DNA from: Melioribacteraceae bacterium
GTDB lineage: Bacteria; Bacteroidota; Ignavibacteria; Ignavibacteriales; Melioribacteraceae
Assembly (NCBI GenBank): GCA_023230485.1
Contig: JALNXG010000025.1
Location: forward strand, 1 to 46,040
Direction of reading: 5' to 3'
Length of the DNA stretch: 46,040 bases
Translations under genes and position numbers: made by a program
Shown here: piece after piece, positions 26,950 through 35,712 of the stretch
How positions within the stretch are numbered: the first letter of the stretch is position 1
Layout of the letters: every line of letters starts with the position of its first letter
The notes under the pieces: generated by a model
Database searches by the model: none
The model's input: only the letters and a program-made list of their open reading frames with translations
What the model was told of the DNA's origin: nothing

Positions 26950-28128
26950 ATGAAAAAAGTTGTAATCACTCACATCAAAAGAACGCCAGTAGGTGCGTTT
27001 AATGGCGCATTAAACAGTTTCACCGCACCACAATTAGGCAGTATAGTCATTAAAGCACTCCTCGAAGAATCCAAAATTGATAAGAACAGTATTGATGAAG
27101 TTATAATGGGTAACGTACTAACTGCGGGCTTAGGACAAGCACCTGCACGTCAAGCCGCAATCTATGCCGGACTCCCAAATAAAACAGAAGCACTAACAAT
27201 AAACAAAATGTGCGGAAGTGGACTTAAAGCTGTAATGCTCGCTCATCAAGCAATTCAATGCGGCGATGCGGATATTATTATTGCAGGCGGACAGGAGAGT
27301 ATGTCCAACGCTCCATATCTTTTACAAGGTGCTCGTAATGGCTATCGTCTTGGAAATTCAACTTTATATGATTCAGTTTTATTAGATGGTCTTACTGATA
27401 TATATAATAATATTCATATGGGTTTATGCGCTGAATCGTGTGCGAAAGATTTTTCATTCACAAGAGAACAACTAGATGAATTTGCAACTCTATCATATAA
27501 CCGTGCAATAGCGGCTCAAAAAGATGGGAAATTTAATGACGAAATTGTACCAGTTACAGTCGTAACAAGAAAAGGGGAAACAGTAGTAAAAGATGATGAA
27601 GAACCAACCAAAGTAAATTTTGATAAGATGGCAACCTTAAGACCCGCATTTGATAAGAACGGTGTAGTAACTGCGGCTAACGCATCAAAACTGAATGATG
27701 GTGCGGCGGCTGTATTAATTATGAGTGAAGAGAAAGCTAAAGAATTAGGTTACACACCTTTAGTAGAAATAGTAGCACAAAGTTCGGCAGCAAAAGCCCC
27801 GATTGAATTTACTACTGCACCTGCTGATGCAATTAAGAAAGTACTGAAAAGAGCAAATCTAAAAACAACCGATATCGATCTTTATGAAATTAATGAAGCA
27901 TTTGCAGTCGTTTCATTAGCAGTGGCAAAACTTACCGGATTAACTACCGAAAACGTAAACGTAAATGGTGGTGCAATTGCAATAGGTCATCCAATCGGAG
28001 CAAGCGGAGCTAGAATTTTAGCTACCTTAATATACGAAATGAAAAGAAGAGGTTCTAAATATGGACTTGCTTCTTTATGTATTGGTGGCGGCGAAGCTTC
28101 TGCTTTAATTGTTAAAAAATATGAATAA
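26950..28128 (+). CDS. Acetyl-CoA C-acetyltransferase / 3-ketoacyl-CoA thiolase
   Basis: 392 residues, the usual thiolase length. Nucleophile Cys88 is in NKMCGSG, His347 in AIGHPIGASGAR and the general-base Cys377 in LCIGGGEA. NEAFA is also present. The enzyme joins two acetyl-CoA to acetoacetyl-CoA, or cleaves 3-ketoacyl-CoA. ATG 26950 follows AAGGAATTAGGAT. It is the first gene of an operon with reductase, KAS III-like and acyl-CoA ligase genes and is controlled by a palindromic operator. Direction and chain length cannot be told from sequence. Confidence 0.93.
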   Translation: MKKVVITHIKRTPVGAFNGALNSFTAPQLGSIVIKALLEESKIDKNSIDEVIMGNVLTAGLGQAPARQAAIYAGLPNKTEALTINKMCGSGLKAVMLAHQAIQCGDADIIIAGGQESMSNAPYLLQGARNGYRLGNSTLYDSVLLDGLTDIYNNIHMGLCAESCAKDFSFTREQLDEFATLSYNRAIAAQKDGKFNDEIVPVTVVTRKGETVVKDDEEPTKVNFDKMATLRPAFDKNGVVTAANASKLNDGAAAVLIMSEEKAKELGYTPLVEIVAQSSAAKAPIEFTTAPADAIKKVLKRANLKTTDIDLYEINEAFAVVSLAVAKLTGLTTENVNVNGGAIAIGHPIGASGARILATLIYEMKRRGSKYGLASLCIGGGEASALIVKKYE

Positions 28129-28142
28129 CTATCGGAACTTAG

Positions 28143-28634
28143 ATGTTATCTGAAGAGAAAATAAGAAAAGAATTAATTCAAAGATTCGGCGATGCATATA
28201 AATCATTTGGATTAAATAAATTAATGGGGCATATCGTTGCACTTTTAATCTATTCAAAAGAGCCTTTATCATTGGGTGATATTGCAATTAATTTAAATAG
28301 AAGCAAAGGTCCTGTAAGTCAAATTTTAAAAAGACTTAGAGACAGAAAACTAATTCGTAAATCTTGGTCACCTGAAAACAATAGACAAGATTTTTACGAA
28401 ATCGAACCGGAAATTTTTGAAAATGCTTTCAGAAATAATCTTGAACTGATAAAAAACAATACTCGTATTGCAAAGCAATTAAAAGAAGTAGTAAAGAAAT
28501 CGAAAGAAGACGAATTAGGAATATTAAAATTCCGCATAGATGAGATGGAAGCGTTTTATGCATTAATGGAAGAACATAATAGAAATTTTCTAAAAGATTG
28601 GATTGTGAAAAGAGAAAAACTATTAAAGCATTAG
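28143..28634 (+). CDS. GbsR/MarR-type winged-helix transcriptional regulator
   Basis: 163 residues. The N-terminal winged helix covers about 20-85: LMGHIVALLIYSKEPLSLGDIA, the recognition helix SKGPVSQILKRLRDRKLI, then the wing with DFYEIEP. The remainder is a long helix suited to dimer formation. This layout matches the GbsR group (COG1510) better than classical MarR. It sits 14 bases after the thiolase gene inside the operon, so it is likely a local regulator and could bind one or both operator-like sites at 26903 and 28678. Confidence 0.85.
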   Translation: MLSEEKIRKELIQRFGDAYKSFGLNKLMGHIVALLIYSKEPLSLGDIAINLNRSKGPVSQILKRLRDRKLIRKSWSPENNRQDFYEIEPEIFENAFRNNLELIKNNTRIAKQLKEVVKKSKEDELGILKFRIDEMEAFYALMEEHNRNFLKDWIVKREKLLKH

Positions 28635-28656
28635 TCCCGGTTAAAAGGGGATTTTT
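28633..28656 (+). terminator. Weak hairpin with T-run between regulator and reductase genes
   Basis: AGTCCC pairs with GGGATT (one G-T pair) across a nine-base loop, followed by TTTA. The stem is short, so partial termination or attenuation inside the operon is more likely than full termination. Confidence 0.3.
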
Positions 28657-28677
28657 AGTGCGAGATCGTTTTGAATT

Positions 28678-28693
28678 TTTCAAACGTTAAAAA
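28678..28693 (+). promoter_or_regulatory. Second operator-like site upstream of the SDR gene
   Basis: TTTCAAACGTTAAAAA matches the perfect palindrome at 26903-26918 at 13 of 16 positions, including the whole AAACGTT centre. It ends 16 bases before the ATG of the reductase gene. An overlapping inverted repeat, TTGAA-TTT-TTCAA, lies at 28671-28683. Confidence 0.4.
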
Positions 28694-28709
28694 AATAGAT
28701 GAGGTAAAA

Positions 28710-29441
28710 ATGAAAAGACTTGAAAACAGAATAGCTATTATTACCGGCGGAGCGCAGGGGATTGGTAAAGCTACTGCAATTAAATTCGCATCAGAAGGTG
28801 CGTCTGTAATTATCTGGGATGTCGATCAAACAAAAGGTGAAGAATTAGTTAATGATGGCACCGCTAAAAAATTTCAAAAGGTAAATGTTGCTGATTTTAA
28901 TGAAGTTCAAGAAGCAGTTAAACAGTTAATTGATGAATACGGTAAGATTGATGTATTGGTTAATAATGCGGGAATCTTGAGAGATGCAACATTAGCAAAA
29001 ATGACTCCCGAACAATGGCAGCAAGTGATAGATGTAAATCTAACAGGTGTTTTCAATTGTACAAAGTCAGTTTCTCCTTATATGATAGAAAAGCAATATG
29101 GAAAAATTATTAATGCCACTTCGGTAGTTGGTATTTATGGCAATTTCGGACAGACAAATTATGTAGCTACGAAAGCCGGCGTAATAGGAATGACAAAAGT
29201 ATGGGCAAGAGAATTAGGAAGAAAGGGAATAAATGTTAATGCTATCGCACCCGGATTTATTGCCACTGAGATGGTAGCTTCAATGCCTGAAAAAGTGATA
29301 ACAATGATGAAAGAGAAAACTCCATTAGGAAGACTTGGAACACCAGAAGATATAGCTAATGCATATCTATTCTTAGCGAATGAAGAATCTTCATATGTAA
29401 ATGGTACTGTATTAAGTGTAGATGGTGGAGTTATTAGTTAA
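28710..29441 (+). CDS. Short-chain dehydrogenase/reductase, 3-oxoacyl reductase type (FabG/PhaB-like)
   Basis: 243 residues from ATG 28710, which has a GAGGT ribosome-binding site. An in-frame TTG at 28671 would add 13 residues that do not belong to the fold and cover the operator-like site. The NAD(P) motif TGGAQGIG is at 12-19, NNAG at 85-88, and the catalytic tetrad is Asn110, Ser138, Tyr151 and Lys155. Aspartate 37 after the second strand (IIWDVD) hints at NAD rather than NADP. Beside a thiolase it could reduce acetoacetyl-CoA to 3-hydroxybutyryl-CoA, or run the other way to oxidise an imported hydroxyacid after CoA activation. Confidence 0.9.
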   Translation: MKRLENRIAIITGGAQGIGKATAIKFASEGASVIIWDVDQTKGEELVNDGTAKKFQKVNVADFNEVQEAVKQLIDEYGKIDVLVNNAGILRDATLAKMTPEQWQQVIDVNLTGVFNCTKSVSPYMIEKQYGKIINATSVVGIYGNFGQTNYVATKAGVIGMTKVWARELGRKGINVNAIAPGFIATEMVASMPEKVITMMKEKTPLGRLGTPEDIANAYLFLANEESSYVNGTVLSVDGGVIS

Positions 29442-29481
29442 TATTAAACGAATTAGTTAATTCTAAAAACAATAAGGATTT

Positions 29482-30471
29482 ATGAGAAATAGTATAATAA
29501 TCGGAAGCGGCTCTTATGCACCGGAAAGGGTGATACCAAATTCATATTTTAATGAATTACTTGGTGAGGATGTAGATACTTGGTTAAGTACAAATCTAAC
29601 AATCAAAGAAAGAAGATGGTGCACTTCGGATCAATCGACTGCCGATCTTTGTATTGAAGCTGCAAATGCGGCATTAAAGAATGCTGGTATTGAGGCAAAG
29701 GATTTGGATTTAATTATTATCTCAACTGACACACCTGAATATGTATCTCCATCAACGGCATCAGTTGTTCAACATCGATTAGGCGCAATAAAAGCAGGTA
29801 CTTTTGATCTTAATAGTGCATGCTCAGGATTCGTAACTGCACTTGATACTGCTCACAAATATATAAAAGCCGATGATAGTTATAATTATGTTTTAGTAAT
29901 CGGTGCTTATGCAATGAGTAAATATCTTGACCTTTATGATAAAAAAACCGTAACTCTCTTTGCAGACGGTGCTGGTGCATTTGTATTAAAGGCAGAAGAA
30001 AATAGTGATAGTGGACAATTAGTAAGCAAGCTTTTCACTGAAGGACAGTATGCAGATTGGATGGGAATTTATGCGGGAGGCACTCATATTCCAATCAATG
30101 AGCAAGTAATAGCGAACAAAGATCATTTGCTGAAATTTGTAAAAAAATTCCCTAAAGAAATTAATCCAACAACATGGACACGTATGATAAAAGATTCGTG
30201 TGAAAAAATTGGTATAACACCAAATGATATTAATCATTATTTCTTTACTCAAATAAATATCAATACTATTTGGGAAACATTGGATAATCTTGGTGTTGAT
30301 AGAGAACGTGCACATACAATTATGGATAGATACGCGTATACCGGTTCGGCATGTATTCCAATGGCTTATGATGATGCAGCAAAGAAAGGAAAATTAAAGA
30401 AAGGTGATTTGATTTGTTTCATGGGTTCTGGCGGTGGATTAGCTTTCGCAAATTCTATTTACAAAATTTAA
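29482..30471 (+). CDS. KAS III (FabH)-like thiolase-fold protein with altered active site
   Basis: 329 residues with the overall plan of beta-ketoacyl-ACP synthase III. The nucleophile Cys114 is kept in NSACSGF, and GSGGGLAFANS closes the fold. The other two catalytic residues are replaced: the PHQAN motif reads FTQIN (Thr256 in place of His) and the GNTSAAS motif reads AYTGSAC (Tyr286 in place of Asn). These residues normally decarboxylate malonyl-ACP, so ordinary chain initiation is unlikely. A role in acyl transfer, or condensation without decarboxylation, is possible. It lies 40 bases after the SDR gene (AAGGA ribosome-binding site) and 10 bases before a symporter. Confidence 0.85.
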   Translation: MRNSIIIGSGSYAPERVIPNSYFNELLGEDVDTWLSTNLTIKERRWCTSDQSTADLCIEAANAALKNAGIEAKDLDLIIISTDTPEYVSPSTASVVQHRLGAIKAGTFDLNSACSGFVTALDTAHKYIKADDSYNYVLVIGAYAMSKYLDLYDKKTVTLFADGAGAFVLKAEENSDSGQLVSKLFTEGQYADWMGIYAGGTHIPINEQVIANKDHLLKFVKKFPKEINPTTWTRMIKDSCEKIGITPNDINHYFFTQININTIWETLDNLGVDRERAHTIMDRYAYTGSACIPMAYDDAAKKGKLKKGDLICFMGSGGGLAFANSIYKI

Positions 30472-30481
30472 GGATTAGATT

Positions 30482-32002
30482 ATGTTAGGTGTAGCTTCAT
30501 CTGAAATGATAACTGCCTCTTGGATATTAATTCTTTTATACGTAGCCGTTACGTTATTTTTTGTTGTAAGAGGTGCATTAAAAACGAAAACAATTTCTGA
30601 TTATGCAGTTGGTAATTTTGCGTTTAAGCCATGGGCTGTTGGATTAGCACTTGCTGCATCTATGACGAGTGCTGCAACATTCATAATTAACCCTGGTTTT
30701 ATTGCGTATTATGGTCTTAGCGGATTTTTATCTTTTGGTATTGTTCTCCCGATTGCATCTATGGGTTCATTAATTTTATTAACAAAAGGATTCCGTAAAC
30801 ATGGTTCTTCTGTTAAATCTCTTACAATGGCTCAATGGATGGGCTCTAAATATGATAGCAAAGGATATTCATTATTCTTCGCATTCCTTTCTTTATTACT
30901 TATTACGTTCATAGTGCTGATTGCGGTCGGTCTAACAAAAGTTTTAGCGAAATCATTAAACGTCCCGGAAATATATGTATTAATCGGCACGATCGCATTC
31001 ATCTTTGGATATATGATGTTTGGTGGTGCTAATTCGATGGTCTATACAAATACTGTTCAGGCACTTATAATGCTTGTTGTAGCATTTATATTATTGGGTA
31101 GTGGTTACCAACATTTTAGTAACGGCATCCATGGCTTCTTAGATAAATTACAATCGATTGACCCAAAGCTAATTCAATCAACAAATGATTCGAGTTTTTT
31201 ATTCAGGGATTATTTTGAGATAATTTTTACTCAAATTGTTATTGGAATAGCTATCGTTTGTCAGCCCCATATAATAACTAAATCGTTACTTTTAAAGACT
31301 GATAAAGATGTAAATAAATATTTAGTTGTAGGAATTATTACACAAACAATTTTCTTCTTAGTTGTTTTCGTAGGGTTATATGCAAGAATTATTTTTCCTG
31401 ACTTAATGATAAATGGTGCTCCATTAAAATTAGATGGTGTAGTATCTGCTTATGTAGTTAAGGAATTTCCTGTATATGTAGGAATATTTGTTGTTCTTGG
31501 ATTAATCTCTGCCGGTGTTTCAACTTTAGAAGGATTAATTCAATCAATCTCATCTACTACAACAATGGATATTATAAAACCACTATTCGGGAAGTATTAC
31601 CCAATCAATGAAGAAAAGAGAGACAAAGCTTATATACTAACTAATAAAATAGTAATTGCAGTTTTTGCTGTTGTTGCTATTTTACTATCTTATGATCAAT
31701 TAGTAAACCCAAAATTAAGTGTAGGAATCTTTGCGCAAAATGGAGTGTATGCTTATTTCTCAGCTGCTTTCGTACCGATACTTTTCGGAATGTTTCTCAA
31801 ACGTATTCCAAAAATTTCAGTTATAGCAGCTTCATTAACTGCTATAATAGTCCACTTCAGTTTTTATTATGGTAAGCTTCCTGTGCCATTTACAAAAGCA
31901 ACAGGAGAGAATCCCGGAGTTGCTGCATCAATGGCGATAATAGCTTCAGTATTTGTCGGACTTATACTATATACAATATTTAAGGAAAGGGAAGATGTAT
32001 AA
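30482..32002 (+). CDS. Sodium/solute symporter (SSS family), probably for a carboxylate
   Basis: 506 residues with about 13 membrane helices. The N-terminal SDYAVGNFAFKPWAVGLALAASMTSAATF and the YMMFGGANSMVYTNTVQALIM segment place it in the family, and it is clearly different from the two sugar-type symporters in the window. The AASMTSAATF stretch is like the acetate/pantothenate side of the family. It lies between the KAS III-like and acyl-CoA ligase genes and overlaps the ligase start by 8 bases, which suggests it imports the acid that the ligase activates. Confidence 0.9.
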   Translation: MLGVASSEMITASWILILLYVAVTLFFVVRGALKTKTISDYAVGNFAFKPWAVGLALAASMTSAATFIINPGFIAYYGLSGFLSFGIVLPIASMGSLILLTKGFRKHGSSVKSLTMAQWMGSKYDSKGYSLFFAFLSLLLITFIVLIAVGLTKVLAKSLNVPEIYVLIGTIAFIFGYMMFGGANSMVYTNTVQALIMLVVAFILLGSGYQHFSNGIHGFLDKLQSIDPKLIQSTNDSSFLFRDYFEIIFTQIVIGIAIVCQPHIITKSLLLKTDKDVNKYLVVGIITQTIFFLVVFVGLYARIIFPDLMINGAPLKLDGVVSAYVVKEFPVYVGIFVVLGLISAGVSTLEGLIQSISSTTTMDIIKPLFGKYYPINEEKRDKAYILTNKIVIAVFAVVAILLSYDQLVNPKLSVGIFAQNGVYAYFSAAFVPILFGMFLKRIPKISVIAASLTAIIVHFSFYYGKLPVPFTKATGENPGVAASMAIIASVFVGLILYTIFKEREDV

Positions 32003-33524
32003 TTTTCAAACAGATTGGCTTGGTAAATGGGCTTATTATACACCCGAAAAGTTTTTCTTACATGAGCATAATCGTGATATAAGCTGGTCATTCAAAGAAT
32101 TTAATAATTGTACGAACGCATTAGCAAACTACTTAAAAGATGATTTGAAAATCGGAATCGGTGAACGAATAGCCGTTTACTCAAAGAATCGTGCTGAATA
32201 TGTGCTGCTATACCTGGCGTGCATTAAAATTGGTGTGATATTAGTACCGCTAAATTTTCGATTAACTCCGCGTGAACTTGATATACTTATCGCTGATGCC
32301 GATCCAAAAATGTTTATTTATGAAAAAGATTACGAAGAACAGACGAATCAAATAAATGCAGTAAAAAATATAGAGATAAAAAATACGATTGAAGGACTTG
32401 AAAAATTCTTAGATGAAGGAATTAACAATATAGAATTTACTCCACCGAGATTATTCACCGAAGATGATGTAACGATGATATTATATACAGCAGGAACAAC
32501 TGGTTTATCCAAAGGTGTGATGATTACAAATAAAATGCTTTACTGGAATGCGATAAATACTTGTTTACGATTAGATATTACATCAAATGATCATACACAA
32601 AGTTATGCTCCGTTTTTTCATACAGGTGGATGGAATGTACTTTTTACTCCATTTTTATTGCATGGAGCTTCTCATACATTGCTCCAAAGTTTCGATCCAA
32701 AGACAATTTTAGAATTGATGGAAAAAGAAAAAACAACTCTGCTGTTTGGTGTACCTACTATGCTTCAGATGTTAAGTGAACTTCCGAATTTTGATAAGAC
32801 TGATTTATCGAAATGCCGCTTTGCAATTGTAGGCGGTGCCGCTATGCCGATACCATTGATTAATATTTGGCACAAAAAAGGAATCGTAATCAGGCAGGGA
32901 TATGGTCTTACAGAAGTTGGACCAAATTGTTTTTCACTTCATCAAGATCATGCAATCGCAAAAAAAGGTTCGATCGGATTTCCAAATTTTTATATCGAAG
33001 CGAAGATAATGAATGAAGAAGAAAATGAATGTAATGCAAATGAAGTAGGGGAGTTATGGATGCGTTCGCCTGTTGTTACTCCCGGATATTGGAAAAAAGA
33101 AAAAGAAACAAAAGAATCTTTAACCGATGGGTTTTTCCACACAGGGGATTTAGTGAAGAAAGATGAAGACGGTTTTTATTTCGTTGTAGATAGAAAGAAA
33201 AATATGTTTATAAGCGGCGGAGAAAATGTTTATCCCGCAGAGATTGAAAAATATTTATATACGAATACTATTGTAAAAGAAGTAGCAGTAATCGGTGTCC
33301 CTGATACTAAATGGGGAGAAGTCGGCAAAGCTTATGTTGTTCTATTGCCCGATCAAATAAGCACAGAAGAAGAAATAATAAATTTCTGCAAAGGAAATTT
33401 AGCAAAGTATAAAATTCCGAAATACGTGCAAATATTAGAAGAGATTCCAAAAACAGATGCAGGAAAAGTAAATAAACTAAAATTAACAGAAATGCACAGA
33501 ACACAACCAAAAACAAATTCTTAA
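31995..33524 (+). CDS. Acyl-CoA synthetase (AMP-forming), fatty acid/carboxylate ligase
   Basis: 509 residues from ATG 31995, preceded by AAGGAAAGGG. An upstream in-frame ATG at 31953 lies well inside the symporter gene and is less likely. The ATP-binding loop YTAGTTGLSKG, the QGYGLTEVGP motif, HTGDL, and the hinge/lysine region DRKKNMFISGGENVYP and PKTDAGKVNK are all present. The enzyme adenylates a carboxylate and transfers it to CoA in the cytoplasm. The chain length is unknown. Translational coupling with the symporter suggests direct activation of the imported acid. Confidence 0.92.
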   Translation: MYNFQTDWLGKWAYYTPEKFFLHEHNRDISWSFKEFNNCTNALANYLKDDLKIGIGERIAVYSKNRAEYVLLYLACIKIGVILVPLNFRLTPRELDILIADADPKMFIYEKDYEEQTNQINAVKNIEIKNTIEGLEKFLDEGINNIEFTPPRLFTEDDVTMILYTAGTTGLSKGVMITNKMLYWNAINTCLRLDITSNDHTQSYAPFFHTGGWNVLFTPFLLHGASHTLLQSFDPKTILELMEKEKTTLLFGVPTMLQMLSELPNFDKTDLSKCRFAIVGGAAMPIPLINIWHKKGIVIRQGYGLTEVGPNCFSLHQDHAIAKKGSIGFPNFYIEAKIMNEEENECNANEVGELWMRSPVVTPGYWKKEKETKESLTDGFFHTGDLVKKDEDGFYFVVDRKKNMFISGGENVYPAEIEKYLYTNTIVKEVAVIGVPDTKWGEVGKAYVVLLPDQISTEEEIINFCKGNLAKYKIPKYVQILEEIPKTDAGKVNKLKLTEMHRTQPKTNS

Positions 33525-33544
33525 AAAACACAAAAGGAGTAGTT

Positions 33545-34081
33545 ATGAAAAAGTTATTTATGCTTTTATTGATTGCCGGAACACTTGTATTCACAGCTTG
33601 TAAAGGTGAGGACGGTGACATCATTCAACCACAACCAAAGGATGCAATTGTAGGAACTTGGGTTTCAGAAGGTGCTAATGTAGCTTATGGTTTAACAGTT
33701 GCACCATTCAATGTTGCAAAAATTACTGCTACATTCAATGAAAACAAATCATATACTGTAGTTCAGACTGATAAGAATGGAGTTAACACAACATTATCCG
33801 GAACATATACATTTACTGAAACATCTAGCACAGATCAGAGCGGCAAAACGAATACGGCTGATGCAAAAATCTATAATATAGTAGCTAATCAAAGCACACC
33901 ATCAGCAGTCGTAGCTCAAGGTATCTGTTCATTTAAAGATAATAATATGTCTTATGAAGTAATTCAAGTTACACCACCACTTGCAGGCGTTTCAGCTCCA
34001 ACAGCAGCAGGCGGATTCGGTAGTACTTCAATTGGTGGAACAGCTTATGCTATTTATATTCAAAAATATGTAAAACAATAA
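33545..34081 (+). CDS. Small lipoprotein of unknown function, lipocalin-like beta protein
   Basis: 178 residues. The signal peptide ends VFTAC, giving a lipid-modified Cys near residue 19. The mature part (IVGTWVSEG, ATFNENKSYTVV, SGTYTFTE) has the alternating pattern and GTW motif of small lipocalin-like or META-like beta domains. A strong AAGGAG ribosome-binding site precedes ATG 33545, 20 bases after the ligase stop. It could bind a hydrophobic ligand in the envelope ahead of the outer-membrane barrel encoded next, but this is inference from context. Confidence 0.8.
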   Translation: MKKLFMLLLIAGTLVFTACKGEDGDIIQPQPKDAIVGTWVSEGANVAYGLTVAPFNVAKITATFNENKSYTVVQTDKNGVNTTLSGTYTFTETSSTDQSGKTNTADAKIYNIVANQSTPSAVVAQGICSFKDNNMSYEVIQVTPPLAGVSAPTAAGGFGSTSIGGTAYAIYIQKYVKQ

Positions 34082-34087
34082 TTTATA

Positions 34088-34123
34088 TTATAAAGAGCCG
34101 CTTAAAGAAGCGGCTCTTTATAA
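34088..34123 (+). terminator. Perfect 16-bp hairpin between lipoprotein and outer-membrane barrel genes
   Basis: The arms 34088-34103 and 34108-34123 are exact inverse complements around an AAAG tetraloop, with GAGCCGCTT at the core. It begins 6 bases after one stop codon and ends 14 bases before the next start. There is no long T-run on the plus strand, so it may act as a partial terminator or an mRNA 3' protector that raises expression of the genes upstream. Confidence 0.7.
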
Positions 34124-34137
34124 ATCGTGGAGCGAAA

Positions 34138-35703
34138 ATGAAAAACCTATTATTAAGAATGATCGTTTTAGTTTTTACAACTGCTACGATTTTATTCACC
34201 CAAAATATTCCTGATCCGAACATAAAAGAGATTCCGGATGCAAAAGCTCCAGAATTGAAATTTATCGGTTATTTTTATGCTCGTGGAACTGCATCAAATG
34301 TTGCCCCTACTAATGAATTATTGCGTGGACAGATTATCGGTCGATTGTTCGGACCAAATACCACAAATACCCACGATAGGACATCAACTTATTTTGAGCA
34401 AAGATTTGTACCAATGTTTGTCTATACTCCATCGATCTTAGATGGATTCGCCACATTTAGAACTTTATTCAAAATTGATATGACGTGGGGCGATGCAGCT
34501 TATGGAGTTGGTGGTAATACAGGTGGAGGTATTAATGCAGGGCAAGTGAATTTACAAACCTTAATGGCGAATGTTGATTTACAACCAAAGGATGCAAAAT
34601 ATAATGTGGTTGTAGGACTTCAAAGAATATTTGATAACGTAAGAGACCCAAATAAGGAAGCACTTAGCACCTCTCAAACAAGTGCGTATAAGCTAAGCTA
34701 TTGGGGAACGCAGGGAGTAGGTGTAAGTCTTTACTACAATTTAAATCCTACTACAAAAGCAAAACTTGGTTACTATCAATTATTCGAAAATATAATTCAA
34801 GAAAATGATGATGTTGCTTTATGGATGTTTGATATGGAATCACGTGTTACACCTTTATTAGAAGTGGGAGCAGATGCTTGGTATGTATGGGATAGAGGTA
34901 AAAGTGCAGGTGGTATTTCTGTACTTGGGCAGGGTTTGAATAGTGCACTTGCTGATTATAACGGTGCTGTAAGACTAAATCTACCTACCAAAAAATATGA
35001 AGCTGATGTAATTTGGCTTGGTACACATGCATCACTTAATCGTGATTTTATGGCTGGCAGATGGTGGGCTGATGCTTATGTAATGGCAAACTTAGGAACT
35101 ATTGATACGGTTTCTGTATCAACTAAACAGGCTAAATATGCTGATATTTTTGGTGCAGCAGTTAATGCTAGCTTATCTTATAAATATGGTATGACTAATA
35201 ACGATAAAGTTACTTTAGAGGGAATGTTCACAACAGGCGATGCTAATGGCGCAAGTGATGGCACTCTCAATTCAGTGATTACCGGTAACATATGGGGATC
35301 ACCAACCGGAATTTATAGCTCGCATAAAGCATTATTATTATTCCCTGATGCGCAGGTTGTGAATAGATATTATTCCGCTGTTCATGATATCTCAAATATG
35401 GGACTTGGTGTTACTGCCGGATTTTTATCCTTTACTAAAGACTTTATTCCGAATAAACTCAGCGGTAAATTAGGTTTCGCCGCCGCATTATCAAATGTTA
35501 CTCCTAAAGGTGGTTCTTCTTTTATCGGATCAGAAGTTAATTTTGAAGTAAAGTATAATATAAAAGTATTCCTAACATTAGGCATAAGTGCTGGTTATTG
35601 TGTGCTTGGCGATTTTTATAATGCACCCACTTCCACGTATGATAAAACAAGACCGAAAGACCCATGGGTCATTTTTACTTCACTTAATTGGTTAATGTTT
35701 TAG
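34138..35703 (+). CDS. Outer-membrane beta-barrel protein (porin-like)
   Basis: 521 residues with a signal peptide of about 20 residues (ending ILFTQ). The mature protein shows amphipathic alternating strands such as LKFIGYFYARGTAS, YNVVVGLQRIF and KAKLGYYQLFE, and ends with an aromatic residue (LNWLMF), as outer-membrane barrels do. The large number of Gly, Tyr and Asn residues and the size suggest a barrel of about 16-18 strands, similar in type to alginate-export or porin-like channels. Its gene is followed 9 bases later by a lipoprotein hydrolase, so it may admit the substrate of this operon. No specific family is recognised. Confidence 0.78.
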   Translation: MKNLLLRMIVLVFTTATILFTQNIPDPNIKEIPDAKAPELKFIGYFYARGTASNVAPTNELLRGQIIGRLFGPNTTNTHDRTSTYFEQRFVPMFVYTPSILDGFATFRTLFKIDMTWGDAAYGVGGNTGGGINAGQVNLQTLMANVDLQPKDAKYNVVVGLQRIFDNVRDPNKEALSTSQTSAYKLSYWGTQGVGVSLYYNLNPTTKAKLGYYQLFENIIQENDDVALWMFDMESRVTPLLEVGADAWYVWDRGKSAGGISVLGQGLNSALADYNGAVRLNLPTKKYEADVIWLGTHASLNRDFMAGRWWADAYVMANLGTIDTVSVSTKQAKYADIFGAAVNASLSYKYGMTNNDKVTLEGMFTTGDANGASDGTLNSVITGNIWGSPTGIYSSHKALLLFPDAQVVNRYYSAVHDISNMGLGVTAGFLSFTKDFIPNKLSGKLGFAAALSNVTPKGGSSFIGSEVNFEVKYNIKVFLTLGISAGYCVLGDFYNAPTSTYDKTRPKDPWVIFTSLNWLMF

Positions 35704-35712
35704 GAGGATGCG

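Noticed and set aside
31953..31994. ATG 31953 as the start of the acyl-CoA ligase
   Set aside because: It would overlap the symporter gene by 50 bases and adds residues that are only the shifted translation of that gene; ATG 31995 has a good ribosome-binding site.
17272..32002. Three SSS symporters taken as a recent gene amplification
   Set aside because: Their N-termini and core motifs differ strongly, lengths differ (548, 510 and 506 residues) and each has other operon partners, so they are old paralogues.
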